A stretch of DNA of 64,000 nt from Sphingobium sp. Lineage in GTDB: Bacteria > Pseudomonadota > Alphaproteobacteria > Sphingomonadales > Sphingomonadaceae. The translations under genes were made by a program, and so were the position numbers. Under the pieces are notes generated by a model. That model had not been told where the DNA came from. It ran no database searches and worked only from the letters and a program-made list of their open reading frames with translations. This document shows, in pieces, positions 35,939 through 45,472 of the stretch (the first letter of the stretch is position 1; each line of letters begins with the position of its first letter). The stretch spans positions 1 through 64,000 of the forward strand of contig SPEL01000007.1 in assembly GCA_009360885.1 (NCBI GenBank), read 5' to 3'.

Positions 35939-36506
35939 TCTCAACCCGTCTATTGATTCCTGCATCCTTAGACGCAAAAATCCTCCGTGTTCCTCCACGC
36001 CCGAACATATTAGATATTTGTAACAAGGCGCGGCTTATATGTTTTTCGATTGTGCTTTCCGGCATACGCAACCGTCTGGCTATGTCGCGCTGAGGCATTT
36101 GTTCAATGCGGCGCAGGCGAAAAATCGTTCTCGTCGGGTCTGGCAGGGCAGATATTGCATCCATCAGGCGCTGCAGCTCCTCTCGGTCGGAAAGTTGTAC
36201 ATCGGCGGATGGTTCATCCGCTGCCAGATCCAGCACTTCCGGGTCTGATACGGTGATGGTGACGACCTTTAGCCCTCTCACATGGCTGGCAATCACGGAT
36301 CGGGCGACCTGAAACAAATAGGCCTTTGGGTTTCTGACGCCCTCTATGTTCGGTGCCATGATGAGCTTGGCGTAGCTTTCCTGAATAATATCATCGACAT
36401 CCAGCCCGCCCACGGTCCGGCGCGAGAGCCATGACCGCAACGCAGGCTCATGTGGCAAAATATACTGCCCCAGCCAAAGTGCGCGTTCATCCGACAGATG
36501 AGACAT
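35925..36506 (-). CDS. ECF RNA polymerase sigma factor (second)
   Basis: 193 residues. Region 2 is at GGLDVDDIIQESYAKLI with the DDxxQ core, and region 4 at LPDPTRTIFRLRRIEQMPQRDIARRLRMPESTIEKHISRALLQI. The family is FecI-like. It heads a three-gene unit with FecR (overlapping) and the STN receptor and should direct transcription of the receptor when ligand binds. Confidence 0.92.
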   Translation of the reverse strand: MSHLSDERALWLGQYILPHEPALRSWLSRRTVGGLDVDDIIQESYAKLIMAPNIEGVRNPKAYLFQVARSVIASHVRGLKVVTITVSDPEVLDLAADEPSADVQLSDREELQRLMDAISALPDPTRTIFRLRRIEQMPQRDIARRLRMPESTIEKHISRALLQISNMFGRGGTRRIFASKDAGINRRVENEAG

Positions 36507-36999
36507 GGCGCGCTGGGATTTCTATAGCCGACACCGACGCAATCCTCGTTAGCTGGATTAGTATAGGGGCGGCACCTCCTTATTTCAGGATAGAGCCTGC
36601 CTTGGGTTCACATACTCGCCCGTTAGGCTCTCTATGTGACAGTTTTGTGGATTGTATGACAATCGGCAGGAGAGGGGGTGATCCATTATGGCTCAGGCCG
36701 TGACAGAGGACGTCTCTGTTTTCAGGATTATTGGGGTCAGGATGGTTCGGGCAGGCCGAAAAAAAAGCGTGGCGCGCACCTTTAACATTCAGATGACGAA
36801 CATCATATTTTCACCAAGATGATGGGCGCATATGAATGCGATTACGTTGCGGCACACTATCCCTAATGCTCAGCGGATTTTCACCCCGGATTCAGGCCAT
36901 GGATTGATATTCCATATTCAGGGATCGTTTGTGGCCACCGCCAGTTTGTTTCTTGACGCTGCCTGAGTACCGCGCCGAGTGTTGAAGAAAGGACCTTCT
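36507..36999. other. 490-bp gap between sigma and semialdehyde dehydrogenase genes
   Basis: Divergent genes flank this gap, so both promoters lie here. The short frames on both strands are not protein-like. The right side (about 36770-36900) is AT-richer. AAAGGA before the ATG at 37000 is the ribosome site of the dehydrogenase gene. No RNA gene is recognised. Confidence 0.5.
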
Positions 37000-38391
37000 A
37001 TGGCTTATGCTACGATCAATCCCTATACAGGTGAAACGCTCCAGACATTTCCGGATGCTACGGACGATGAAGTTCGTGACGCGATTGGTAAGGCGCACAA
37101 TGCCTTCCTGTTCTGGAGAAATGTGTCTTTTGCGGAACGCGGACATATTCTTCAGAAAGCTGCGGATCTGCTGCGTGCCAATAGTGACGCCTATGCAAAG
37201 CTCCTGACGCTGGAAATGGGTAAGCTGTTTTCTGAGGCAAAGGCCGAGGTTGAACTGTCGGCAAAGATATTCGAATATTATGTTCGCAATGCCGAAGAAC
37301 TTCTCAAGCCTGAAAAGCTTCCTGTTCTGGATGCTGCCGAAGGTGAGAATATTATTGTTCACGAACCGCTCGGTGTTCTGTTGGCCATTGAACCGTGGAA
37401 TTTCCCTTATTACCAGATCGCCCGCATTATCGCTCCGCAACTTTCAGCGGGGAATACGGTGCTGCTGAAGCATGCTTCGAATGTACCGCAGAGTGCCGCC
37501 GCTTTCGAGAAGCTGATGCGTGACGCTGGCCTGCCGGATGGCGCCTTCCGCAACCTTTATGCAACACGTTCACAGATTGAGCTGATCCTCAATGACAGCC
37601 GGGTCCATGGTGTGGCGTTGACCGGATCAGAAGGGGCGGGCTCTGTCGTCGCTGCGCAGGCGGGTAAAGCGCTGAAGAAATCGACGCTGGAACTGGGTGG
37701 GGCAGATGCCTTTGTGGTGCTGGCGGATGCGGACCTTAACAAGACCGTAAACTGGGGCGTATTCGGTCGTCACTGGAATGGTGGTCAGGTCTGCGTATCG
37801 TCAAAGCGGATGATCGTCGTTGATGAAGTATATGATGCTTTCCTCACAAAATATCGTGAAGGCGTGGCCGGTCTGGTGGCCGGTGATCCGTTTGATCCGA
37901 ACACTACACTTGCGCCTTTGTCGTCACAGGGGGCCGCCGATGAGGTGAAGGATAAAATTCGCGAGGCGGTGAAGCTGGGTGCTAAGGCCGAAGAAGTCGG
38001 CCCGCCGGTTCCCAATCAGGGGGCCTTTGTTCAACCAACAATTCTGACGGATCTGGCAGAGGATAATCCCGCCCGTTACTGGGAGTTTTTTGGCCCGGTT
38101 TCTATGCTCTTTCGGGCAAAGGATGAGGCGGACGCAGTGCGTATCGCCAATGACTCTCCCTTTGGTCTGGGTGGTTCGGTGTTTACCTCTGACCCGGCGC
38201 ATGGTGCAGACATTGCCCGGCAGATCGAAACCGGCATGGTGTTCGTTAATCATCCGACCAAGGTGGAAGCAGACCTGCCATTTGGGGGCATTAAGCGCTC
38301 AGGCTATGGCCGTGAACTGATCGGTCTGGGGCTGAAGGAGTTCGTCAATCACAAGCTGATTGGTGTGGTCGATATCGACGCTCATTTCTGA
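37000..38391 (+). CDS. NAD(P)-dependent succinate-semialdehyde dehydrogenase (Sad/YneI-like)
   Basis: 463 residues from an ATG at 37000; the frame opens 7 codons earlier. It has the ALDH general base Glu231 in LELGG, the nucleophile Cys265 in GGQVCVSSKR and the NFP motif EPWNFPYYQ. The overall pattern (MAYATINPYTGE, KHASNVPQSA, FGGIKRSGYGREL) is that of the Sad/YneI short-chain semialdehyde dehydrogenases. It oxidises succinate semialdehyde or a similar aldehyde in the cytoplasm. It stands alone with its own strong terminator, so it is not obviously part of a local pathway. Confidence 0.88.
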   Translation: MAYATINPYTGETLQTFPDATDDEVRDAIGKAHNAFLFWRNVSFAERGHILQKAADLLRANSDAYAKLLTLEMGKLFSEAKAEVELSAKIFEYYVRNAEELLKPEKLPVLDAAEGENIIVHEPLGVLLAIEPWNFPYYQIARIIAPQLSAGNTVLLKHASNVPQSAAAFEKLMRDAGLPDGAFRNLYATRSQIELILNDSRVHGVALTGSEGAGSVVAAQAGKALKKSTLELGGADAFVVLADADLNKTVNWGVFGRHWNGGQVCVSSKRMIVVDEVYDAFLTKYREGVAGLVAGDPFDPNTTLAPLSSQGAADEVKDKIREAVKLGAKAEEVGPPVPNQGAFVQPTILTDLAEDNPARYWEFFGPVSMLFRAKDEADAVRIANDSPFGLGGSVFTSDPAHGADIARQIETGMVFVNHPTKVEADLPFGGIKRSGYGRELIGLGLKEFVNHKLIGVVDIDAHF

Positions 38392-38414
38392 AATTGAGCA
38401 AGGTTCTTATAAAT

Positions 38415-38444
38415 ATAAAGGCCTCTGGTAACAGGGGCCTTTAT
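38415..38444 (+). terminator. Intrinsic terminator after semialdehyde dehydrogenase gene
   Basis: ATAAAGGCCTCTG and CAGGGGCCTTTAT pair over 13 bp (one G-U) around GTAA. It lies 23 bp after the stop and is followed by ATTGTC. Confidence 0.85.
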
Positions 38445-38534
38445 ATTGTCCGCAGGGGGATAGCATCATCACTGCGGGGTGGGGTGGTCAGTTGTCGATG
38501 AGGACGGCTTCCTCAAGGAGACGACCGGATAATT

Positions 38535-38600
38535 TCGGAAGTTCGCAGCGCGCTTACCCAATCCTAGGGCGAACTTCAGATTCATCAGGGTCACTAGCCC
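38535..38600. repeat. Dispersed intergenic repeat, copy B
   Basis: This site shares TCAGATTCATCAGGGTCACT (38576-38595) exactly with copy A at 15625-15644. It carries GAAGTTCGC (38538-38546) and GCGAACTTC (38569-38577) as a perfect 9-bp inverted pair. Like copy A it sits between convergent genes. Confidence 0.65.
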
Positions 38601-38606
38601 GCCGCA

Positions 38607-40463
38607 TCATAATTTCGGCATTTGTTTAACCACCCAGCGTGATGCCGACAGAGTCAAATGCCCATAATCAAATTGCATGGGGCCGCCATCCGGAGCGAAT
38701 AATGTGCATCCATTATTGGGGCATATAAGGTCATAAGCCGATACATAGGTCAAATCTTCATGCCGCATCTTATCTTTGATAAGATGGTCCAGAGTGAGAC
38801 GGGTCGGATCAATATAATCAGGCATCTCATCAGGGTTGCCATCCGCCAGTGAACGGGCAAGCAGCAAAGGCGTTTCGCCCTGATATTCAACCGTAGGGCC
38901 AATTACCGTTACATCCACATGATATTTGTCCAGATAACGAACGGTCTTGACCAGCTTGTCTACGTCTTTTTCTTTCCAGCGTCCGGCGATGACAATCTCG
39001 TCAACAACTCCGGTTGGTACATATTTTTCGAAGACATAATCCATAACGTCCGTGCAGCGTTCTGCCCCGTCAGCATCTATTGTTGGGCGACATCCCGATG
39101 CTGTTGCCTGCATCACATTATCATTGGGATAACGTAGTGATATAGCGCGCCAATATTGTGCGGCGTGGCTGTCTCCTACGACAAGGATATTTCTCCTGTC
39201 TGGGCTTGTCTTTAGACATAATGCGGGGTCGAATTGTGCTGCGTCATTCTGTCCCGCGAAACAGGGTCCGCGGCGGAATTGCACTTTATAATCCGGGAGG
39301 CTCCGATAGTCCGAATAGGATGCAACCTTTGCGGCTACCGGGCTCAGTTGGTTAAAGCTTTTGGCATTGACCACTACAAATATCCCGGCAAGGACGACTG
39401 CGCCCAGACCGGCAAATCCACCGATAAGGATTGGGCCGGATTTTTTGCTGGAACGCAATCTGGCCATAACCGGTTGCTCTACGAAATAATATGAAAGCGC
39501 CGCGGCAACAAACGATAGCGCCAGCAGCAGGATAGTTTCACCCATTTGCAGATCAACGCCAGTGCGTAACCGGTAGAATGTGATGATCGGCCAATGCCAG
39601 AGATAGAGCGAATAGGATATTTTGCCGATCCAGCGAACGGGACTGGTGCTGAGTATATTTCCGATCAGCGTGTTTTCACCATAGATAATCAGCACTGCTG
39701 CGCCCATACATGGGATAACCGCCCATGGAGCTGGAAAGAGCGATGAAGGCGTGATCCAGAATAGACCGAAAAGGATTAGCAAGATGGCAAATATGGCGAT
39801 GCCATTACGCACCTTTTCTGAGCGCAGAGAGGGGTAGCACCCTACCGCTATCATTGCGCCGATACCCAGTTCCCATGCGCGCGCCGGAATAAGGTAAAAG
39901 GCAGCCTGCGGATGTTTCAGCGTTGCATAGCCACCAATGAGGAATGAAATAAAAGTCATCGCCGCAAGAATGGTCCGCATGCGCGACGGCGCGTATCGGA
40001 TAACCAGCAAGAGAAGTAGCGGGAAGAGCAGATAAAATTGTTCTTCTACACCGAGCGACCATGTGTGCAGCAGGGGTTTGGTTTCCGCTGAGCTGTCGAA
40101 ATAATCTGCCGTAAACCAGAAATAGATATTCGCCGCAAACAGCATCGCGGCGATTGCACTGTGGCCCAACCCGCTTAACTCTTGCGGGAGCATGATGAAT
40201 GTTCCCGCCAGTAAGACAGCGAGCAGCATGAAAATTAAGGCCGGGAATATGCGCACGACGCGGCGGCGATAAAATTCAACGATCGAAAACCGATCCTCAT
40301 TCATTTCGCGAACAATGATAGAGGTGATTAGGTAACCGGAAATAACGAAGAAAATATCTACCCCGATAAATCCGCCTGACATTGCCGAAATGCCAGCATG
40401 GAACAGCACAATGGGAATAACGGCAATGCTGCGTAAGCCATCAATATCGCTGCGATATTTCAT
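38607..40463 (-). CDS. Acyltransferase 3 family protein with SGNH domain (OafA-like)
   Basis: 618 residues. The N-terminal 350 form ten or so membrane helices of the acyltransferase-3 fold, starting with YRSDIDGLRSIAVIPIVLFHAG, with the HTWSLGVEEQFYLLFPLLLLL motif. The C-terminal periplasmic SGNH domain has the nucleophile Ser in VVGDSHAAQYW and the catalytic Asp-x-x-His in DYGHLTLS near the end. Such fusions O-acetylate surface polysaccharide such as O-antigen or exopolysaccharide. No other polysaccharide genes lie nearby, so the acceptor is unknown. Confidence 0.9.
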   Translation of the reverse strand: MKYRSDIDGLRSIAVIPIVLFHAGISAMSGGFIGVDIFFVISGYLITSIIVREMNEDRFSIVEFYRRRVVRIFPALIFMLLAVLLAGTFIMLPQELSGLGHSAIAAMLFAANIYFWFTADYFDSSAETKPLLHTWSLGVEEQFYLLFPLLLLLVIRYAPSRMRTILAAMTFISFLIGGYATLKHPQAAFYLIPARAWELGIGAMIAVGCYPSLRSEKVRNGIAIFAILLILFGLFWITPSSLFPAPWAVIPCMGAAVLIIYGENTLIGNILSTSPVRWIGKISYSLYLWHWPIITFYRLRTGVDLQMGETILLLALSFVAAALSYYFVEQPVMARLRSSKKSGPILIGGFAGLGAVVLAGIFVVVNAKSFNQLSPVAAKVASYSDYRSLPDYKVQFRRGPCFAGQNDAAQFDPALCLKTSPDRRNILVVGDSHAAQYWRAISLRYPNDNVMQATASGCRPTIDADGAERCTDVMDYVFEKYVPTGVVDEIVIAGRWKEKDVDKLVKTVRYLDKYHVDVTVIGPTVEYQGETPLLLARSLADGNPDEMPDYIDPTRLTLDHLIKDKMRHEDLTYVSAYDLICPNNGCTLFAPDGGPMQFDYGHLTLSASRWVVKQMPKL

Positions 40464-40872
40464 TTTTGCCCCAGTTTAAAAATCAGACCAGCCAGACATC
40501 CCCATGCCTGTTCCGCTCCGGCCTGCATAGCGGGCCTGCAATCGTTATAAAACCACAAATATTTTGCAGGAATTTGAAAAAATGCTGGGGCCGGTTCAGT
40601 TCCCTTACATGGCCGGACCATGGGGGAGTACTGGCAACCACATATTGTTATCGACATTGCAGCATGATCATGCGTGGGGGGCTGGTATCATATCACCGTT
40701 AGCGACAAAGACCGGGTGCAGCATTTGCCGCAACCGGGGCATATTCTCTTTGCGGAGATGTTAGCCGACACCCATCGGCAAAGAGATACACTGATTGCCG
40801 ATGGGTAGGATGTTACGCTGTCTGGGCTTTATAGAAAGCCATCGATTGCGTCAGACGTTTTGCGGCCTGCTA
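40464..40872. other. 410-bp gap between acyltransferase and carotenoid oxygenase genes
   Basis: No convincing gene; small frames are not protein-like. It holds the acyltransferase promoter and the hairpin at 40770-40806. Nothing else is recognised. Confidence 0.5.
40770..40806 (-). terminator. Perfect 12-bp inverted repeat after carotenoid oxygenase gene
   Basis: ACCCATCGGCAA (40770-40781) and TTGCCGATGGGT (40795-40806) pair perfectly with a 13-nt loop, 66 bp beyond the oxygenase stop. There is no U-tract, so it may be a rho-associated 3' hairpin or an operator rather than an intrinsic terminator. Confidence 0.45.
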
Positions 40873-42366
40873 TTATGCGTCTTCGTTCGCGTTTTCGCCT
40901 GCGGTGGCGCGGGCCTGTGCCAGCTTATCCGCAGGCACCCATGTGCCATGGACCTGCGCCCGCATCGGTACAGGCATGGGGACGCGGGCTATTGGCCCTT
41001 TTGCGATGTCGGCGGCCTCCACCACCCACAGCTCCGACGCGAAGCTATTCTCGCCCGTCTGCCTGTCTACCACAGCGAGCAACCAGCCTTCATGTCCTTC
41101 TTGCGTAGAGGGAACATGCACCGGCTCATTAATCGCCATATTCGGCCCCAGCGGCATCATATCAAGCCTGCCATTACCCGGTTCAATGCGAAACATGGCG
41201 TTAAACGCTATGCCCACCGGCCCACCGGGCAGCGGCGGGCCACCTTGCGGGTTCATCGAAAGATACCATGCCGCGCGATGGTTACGGCCCTGATCTTCAT
41301 CGCGCAGGCGCGGCATATCACCGGGAGGGCCAATCACGCGGGATTCAAAACCATCCCCTTCTTTGGCCATATCAAAGGTCCAGCGCGTCAGGCCGCCACC
41401 AATATCGCGCTGATCCCGCTGCACCCCACCAGCCTCACGCATGAAGCCAAAGGCATTGGTGTCACTGAGGCAGATATCCAGATGGACAAGATCACCATCT
41501 TCATAGGCGTTGACGAAGTGAAAGGCCGATACGCCCTTTGGTCCTTTGAACCAGCGCATTTCCTCAACCTTGCCATAGCGCGGCATGATGCCAACCCAGC
41601 TTTCCAGATCCTGCTGATGTGCCCAGTGCGGCCCGCCAGCCTTTAACCGGTCCAGATCAGCCGTGGTCGGAAAAATCGGGAATACCGCATAATGTTCGGT
41701 AATCGCGAAATCATGAATGGTAGAGCAATAAGGTTGCTGGAACCATTGTTCCGACACCAGAGTACCGTCCTTATCCGCAATGCAATAAGCGACATCGAGG
41801 CTCGCCAATCCACCAGCCTCATAGCCAAAGAAAAACATCTCCCCCGTTACCGGGTCAATGCGCGGATGGGCGGTGAAGGTTTCTGATTTCAGCGCGCCAT
41901 AATAATCCCACCGGCCAATGGTTTCGAGGGTGTCCGGGTTCACCTCATAGCCCAGACCATCTTCCTTGGTCATGAACAGCCGCCCGCCATGCCAGACCGG
42001 CGTGGTATTGGCGACGGTGCGGTCCTTGCCCTTTACGGATGGATCATCGGTGAAGGGGTTGCGATAGGCACCAAAGAGCGCGTGACGCGCTTCCTTCTCC
42101 AGCCGATAGCGCTCTGTTTCAACATAGCGAATGGCATAATCCACCACCCCATTATGGATCCTGAACTTCGCCACCATGCCATCGCCCGACAAAGCAATGT
42201 CATCGGCAAACATCGGTGCCTGCGCAGGGTCTGGCACCGCACGGAAAAAGGCCCCGTCAATTTCCGATGGTATCTCACCCACAACATCAAGATTGCGCGC
42301 AGACCACTCAATGCCAACCGGAGTGTTCAACCCCGTAAAGTGAACAGTCGATGGATATTTGCTCAT
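40873..42366 (-). CDS. Carotenoid oxygenase family dioxygenase (stilbene-cleaving type)
   Basis: 497 residues from an ATG at 42366 with AGGAGAAAGAG just upstream. All four iron-binding histidines of the family are present: about His167 (TAHPRIDP), His218 (CSTIHDFAIT), His283 (SAFHFVNAYE) and His473 (QVHGTWVP). The family cleaves C=C bonds with O2; bacterial members include carotenoid cleavers and lignostilbene dioxygenases of sphingomonads. The lack of carotenoid genes nearby and the presence of an NTF2 protein, receptor and MFS transporter favour a plant stilbene or similar phenylpropanoid substrate. The gene follows the NTF2 gene by 41 bp, forming an operon. Confidence 0.9.
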   Translation of the reverse strand: MSKYPSTVHFTGLNTPVGIEWSARNLDVVGEIPSEIDGAFFRAVPDPAQAPMFADDIALSGDGMVAKFRIHNGVVDYAIRYVETERYRLEKEARHALFGAYRNPFTDDPSVKGKDRTVANTTPVWHGGRLFMTKEDGLGYEVNPDTLETIGRWDYYGALKSETFTAHPRIDPVTGEMFFFGYEAGGLASLDVAYCIADKDGTLVSEQWFQQPYCSTIHDFAITEHYAVFPIFPTTADLDRLKAGGPHWAHQQDLESWVGIMPRYGKVEEMRWFKGPKGVSAFHFVNAYEDGDLVHLDICLSDTNAFGFMREAGGVQRDQRDIGGGLTRWTFDMAKEGDGFESRVIGPPGDMPRLRDEDQGRNHRAAWYLSMNPQGGPPLPGGPVGIAFNAMFRIEPGNGRLDMMPLGPNMAINEPVHVPSTQEGHEGWLLAVVDRQTGENSFASELWVVEAADIAKGPIARVPMPVPMRAQVHGTWVPADKLAQARATAGENANEDA

Positions 42367-42407
42367 CTCTTTCTCCTCTCCTTCCAAATATTATCATTTG
42401 AGGAAAG

Positions 42408-42926
42408 TTATTGGGGAATACGCTTCTTATTAGGGTCGAGCTTCAGCATGTCCGGGCTTTTCAGGGCTGGGTCCCAATGCTCGACAATTTTACCATTTTC
42501 GATACGGAAGAGGTCAAACCAACTGGTGTAATAGGTCTGGCCATTTTCATCCTGTTCAGACCGAACAAATGTGAACTGGACCATATCCCGCTCGGCTACG
42601 ATGGCAATGAGGGGCAGTTCAATTGTCGGGGCGATAGGGCGCTCTGGGCGACTGTTGCGGATGAAAGTTTCCAGCGCCTCAACCCCGCTGATGACATTCG
42701 GGTTGTGCTGAATATAATGCGGACCGATATAGTCCCGCACTTTGTCGGCGCGTCCGGCCTGTAAAACGGTGCGGTACATATCATAACATAGCCGTTTATT
42801 CGCGGCGATTGTCGGATCATCACTCAGTAGCAGAGAGGCCTGATCGGCAGCGATCATGGGCGGGGTTTGCCCTTCCGGAACTTTGGCTGCGGGAATCAGG
42901 GCGGTGGATGCGGTGTGGCTGTTCAT
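42408..42926 (-). CDS. SnoaL-like polyketide-cyclase family protein
   Basis: 172 residues from an ATG at 42926 (the frame opens at a TTG 12 bp earlier). After an N-terminal tail comes a SnoaL domain: NKRLCYDMYRTVLQAGRADKVRDYIGPHYIQHNP, VSGVEALETFI, YYTSWFDLFRIENGKIVEHWD, with the HWD motif typical of this branch. It is cytoplasmic. It lies upstream of the oxygenase gene on the same strand, and proteins of this kind often handle unstable cleavage products; that link is inference. Confidence 0.85.
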   Translation of the reverse strand: MNSHTASTALIPAAKVPEGQTPPMIAADQASLLLSDDPTIAANKRLCYDMYRTVLQAGRADKVRDYIGPHYIQHNPNVISGVEALETFIRNSRPERPIAPTIELPLIAIVAERDMVQFTFVRSEQDENGQTYYTSWFDLFRIENGKIVEHWDPALKSPDMLKLDPNKKRIPQ

Positions 42927-43028
42927 AATGAAGCGCAACTCCTGTTTAACCGGACTCAGGACGAGTAGGAAACATCATGATCGACGCAGATTGGACCTGC
43001 GCCGATCATCAGAATATAGGGGCATGGG

Positions 43029-43074
43029 TTGGGCAATCATGCGTGCCAGAGGGAGTGCATGCGCCATGCCCAAT
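43029..43074 (-). terminator. Imperfect hairpin after receptor gene
   Basis: TTGGGCAATC... and its partner ...GCCCAAT form an imperfect stem, with a GCATGC-rich middle, 26 bp past the receptor stop. No U-run follows, so this is a tentative 3' hairpin. Confidence 0.35.
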
Positions 43075-43099
43075 CGCTATTTTGCCATGAGCGGTGCAA

Positions 43100-45472
43100 T
43101 CAGAACCGCTTTGTTACAGTTAAAGCCCATTCCCGTGGACGCCCCGGCTGGCCCATTGCTGATCCCTGACCCAGCGTCTGATCGAAAAGCGTTTGCAGAT
43201 AATATTTATCCATAACGTTGGTAACTTCTGCGGATAGCTCCAGATCGCGGTCTGCATTGCGCCATGTGATGCGGCCATTGACCAGCGTATAAGAGGGCAC
43301 GTAACTCGTTGGATCATTACGTGCGGCCGCATATAAGCCAGACTGATAGGTTGCATCAATGCGAGGGGTGATGGATGAACCGTTGGCGAACTTTGCCTCA
43401 TATTGTGCGCCGATGGCCCATTTCCACTTGCTCATAAACGGGGCAACGTCAGTCAGGCGCACGCCGGTGGGGCCGCTGGCTGCTGCCGCGATCCTCTTAT
43501 ATTCAAAGTCAATATAGCTTGCCGATGCGTCAATCAGCAGGCCATCAACCGGGCGCAACGTGGTTTCGACTTCAAAGCCCTTTACATCTGCATCCCCGGC
43601 ATTGGCGGTCATTGAGCAAGGCGCGACCATGTTATTGGGTGTGAACTGCGGGCAGGATGTCAGGACGAGCTGAATGTCCTGATATTTATTCAAATAAGCC
43701 GACAGATTAAGACGCATTTTACGATCAAAGAGATCGCTCTTCATCCCAATCTCATATGCCTTGATGGATTCCGATCCAAAGGACCGCACCTGAGATGGGA
43801 AATAGGGACGAGGGTTAATGCCGCCACCCTTATAACCAGTCGAAAACTGGGCGTATGTCATGACATTAGGCGCCCATTCATACTGAAGATTCGCGCGATA
43901 ATCCCAGCGGGTTTCGCGGTAGAACCCGGTTACGCCGTCCAGCGAGCCGACAATTGGTTGACCAACAGACCCGTCAGCGAAGCGACGAGAGAAGGTGTAA
44001 TCTTTTTCCTCTCTGGTGCGGCGAATGCCACCGGTAATTGTCAGGCCGTCGGTCAGTTCCCAGGCAATATGGCCAAACATTGCAAGGGATTCCGATGGAA
44101 CTTCGTCACCGAGGCTGGCGAATTGCAGGCCAGCATATCGAATATCCTGAATATTGGCGAAGACGCTCTTCATATGGCTGTAGTAGCCGCCGATGGTGGT
44201 ATTAATGCGTCCATCCGCAAAAGAGCCATTAAGGCGCAGTTCCTGACTGAAAAAGTTCATATCTATATCAGTGGAGGAGCCGTTAACAGGCAGGGGAGAG
44301 AGGTCAGCATCTGCGGCATAGCTGCTTTGGAATTCGCGGTATCCGGTGATTGAAGTAAACTGAACCTCATCGCTCAGCTTAATATCCACCTGCCCGGAAA
44401 GGCCAAAGCCTTCATATTTAGAACGCAGAGGACGTGTTGATGCATAAGGGATACCGTTTGCAGGGTCTGCTGCCATTACGCCTGTTGAGTAATTACAATA
44501 ACGACCGCAGATAAACCGGGAATCGAAAGGCACGTTGAAATAAGGCCCACGCATTGCGCCTGTTGCGTTGTTATTCGCCGATAATAAAACAGACGCGGAT
44601 TGTGACCTGCTATCATAAACATAATCGCCTGATACCAGAACATCTATAACATCACTGGGATTATACCGTAACTGCCCGCGAATGGCCTGATAGTTGACGT
44701 CACCATTACGGTCAGTTCGGCAATCGCCTTGTAGTCGGGTTGCCGGGACGCCACCAACTGCAGGGTTATTCGCCGAGCCCTGCGGATTGACGCAGCCATA
44801 ATCATAGACATCGACATAGCCATCCTGTTTTTTGGAAACGACTGCTATGCGGGCATTGAGGTCGCCTGTCAGATGGAAGTCAAAGCTGCCGCGCATGTCA
44901 ATGCGATCGCGGCTGCCATAAGCGATCTGGACCATGCCGTCATTGCTGCCAACAGGACGCTTGGAATACAGCTTTACCGCGCCACCGATGGAATTTCTGC
45001 CAGCCAGAGTACCTTGCGGGCCGCGCAATATTTCAACCCGATCAAGATCGAGAAGATCAAATATCGCGCCTGTCAGCGATGGGTAATAAACATCATCGAC
45101 ATAAAAACCTACGCCGGGTTCTACCGCCGGGCTGGGGTCATATTGACCAACGCCGCGAATGGATGCGGCCATTGAGGGGCCGAAATTGGCATTATTAGGC
45201 TGTAGGTTGATACCCGGTGCCTGTGCGGCGACTTGTGAAATATTGGTCTGGCTGCGCGCGTTCATCATGTCGGCGGACATGGCGGTGATTGCGATCGGCG
45301 TATCCTGCAGATTTTGTGCGCGGAACTGAGCGGTCACGACAATGTCTTCGACGCCTGCGTGGCTGCTTTCGCTATTCTCAGTCTGCGCGAGGGCCACAGG
45401 TGCCAGCGAGCAAACCGCTATTGCGGATGTCATTGCGGCACAGCCCATCAAAGCTGATCTAAAATTCTTCAT
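43100..45472 (-). CDS. TonB-dependent receptor
   Basis: 790 residues: signal peptide ending APVALAQ; TonB-box-like VEDIVVTAQFRAQNLQDTPIAITAM; plug with VEILRGPQGTLAGRNSIGGAVKLYSKRP; barrel ending EWALTVTKRF. There is no STN domain. GGGAGAGAAACC precedes the ATG. It lies between the MFS transporter gene upstream and the NTF2/oxygenase pair downstream, all on the minus strand, so it likely imports the oxygenase substrate. Confidence 0.93.
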   Translation of the reverse strand: MKNFRSALMGCAAMTSAIAVCSLAPVALAQTENSESSHAGVEDIVVTAQFRAQNLQDTPIAITAMSADMMNARSQTNISQVAAQAPGINLQPNNANFGPSMAASIRGVGQYDPSPAVEPGVGFYVDDVYYPSLTGAIFDLLDLDRVEILRGPQGTLAGRNSIGGAVKLYSKRPVGSNDGMVQIAYGSRDRIDMRGSFDFHLTGDLNARIAVVSKKQDGYVDVYDYGCVNPQGSANNPAVGGVPATRLQGDCRTDRNGDVNYQAIRGQLRYNPSDVIDVLVSGDYVYDSRSQSASVLLSANNNATGAMRGPYFNVPFDSRFICGRYCNYSTGVMAADPANGIPYASTRPLRSKYEGFGLSGQVDIKLSDEVQFTSITGYREFQSSYAADADLSPLPVNGSSTDIDMNFFSQELRLNGSFADGRINTTIGGYYSHMKSVFANIQDIRYAGLQFASLGDEVPSESLAMFGHIAWELTDGLTITGGIRRTREEKDYTFSRRFADGSVGQPIVGSLDGVTGFYRETRWDYRANLQYEWAPNVMTYAQFSTGYKGGGINPRPYFPSQVRSFGSESIKAYEIGMKSDLFDRKMRLNLSAYLNKYQDIQLVLTSCPQFTPNNMVAPCSMTANAGDADVKGFEVETTLRPVDGLLIDASASYIDFEYKRIAAAASGPTGVRLTDVAPFMSKWKWAIGAQYEAKFANGSSITPRIDATYQSGLYAAARNDPTSYVPSYTLVNGRITWRNADRDLELSAEVTNVMDKYYLQTLFDQTLGQGSAMGQPGRPREWALTVTKRF

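Noticed and set aside
36507-36999. Possible riboswitch or small RNA upstream of the semialdehyde dehydrogenase
   Set aside because: No conserved riboswitch core or clear hairpin-terminator pair was found by eye.
40795-41646. Plus-strand frame of 283 codons opposite the carotenoid oxygenase gene
   Set aside because: It runs antisense to a dioxygenase with all four iron histidines and its own protein has no recognisable motif.
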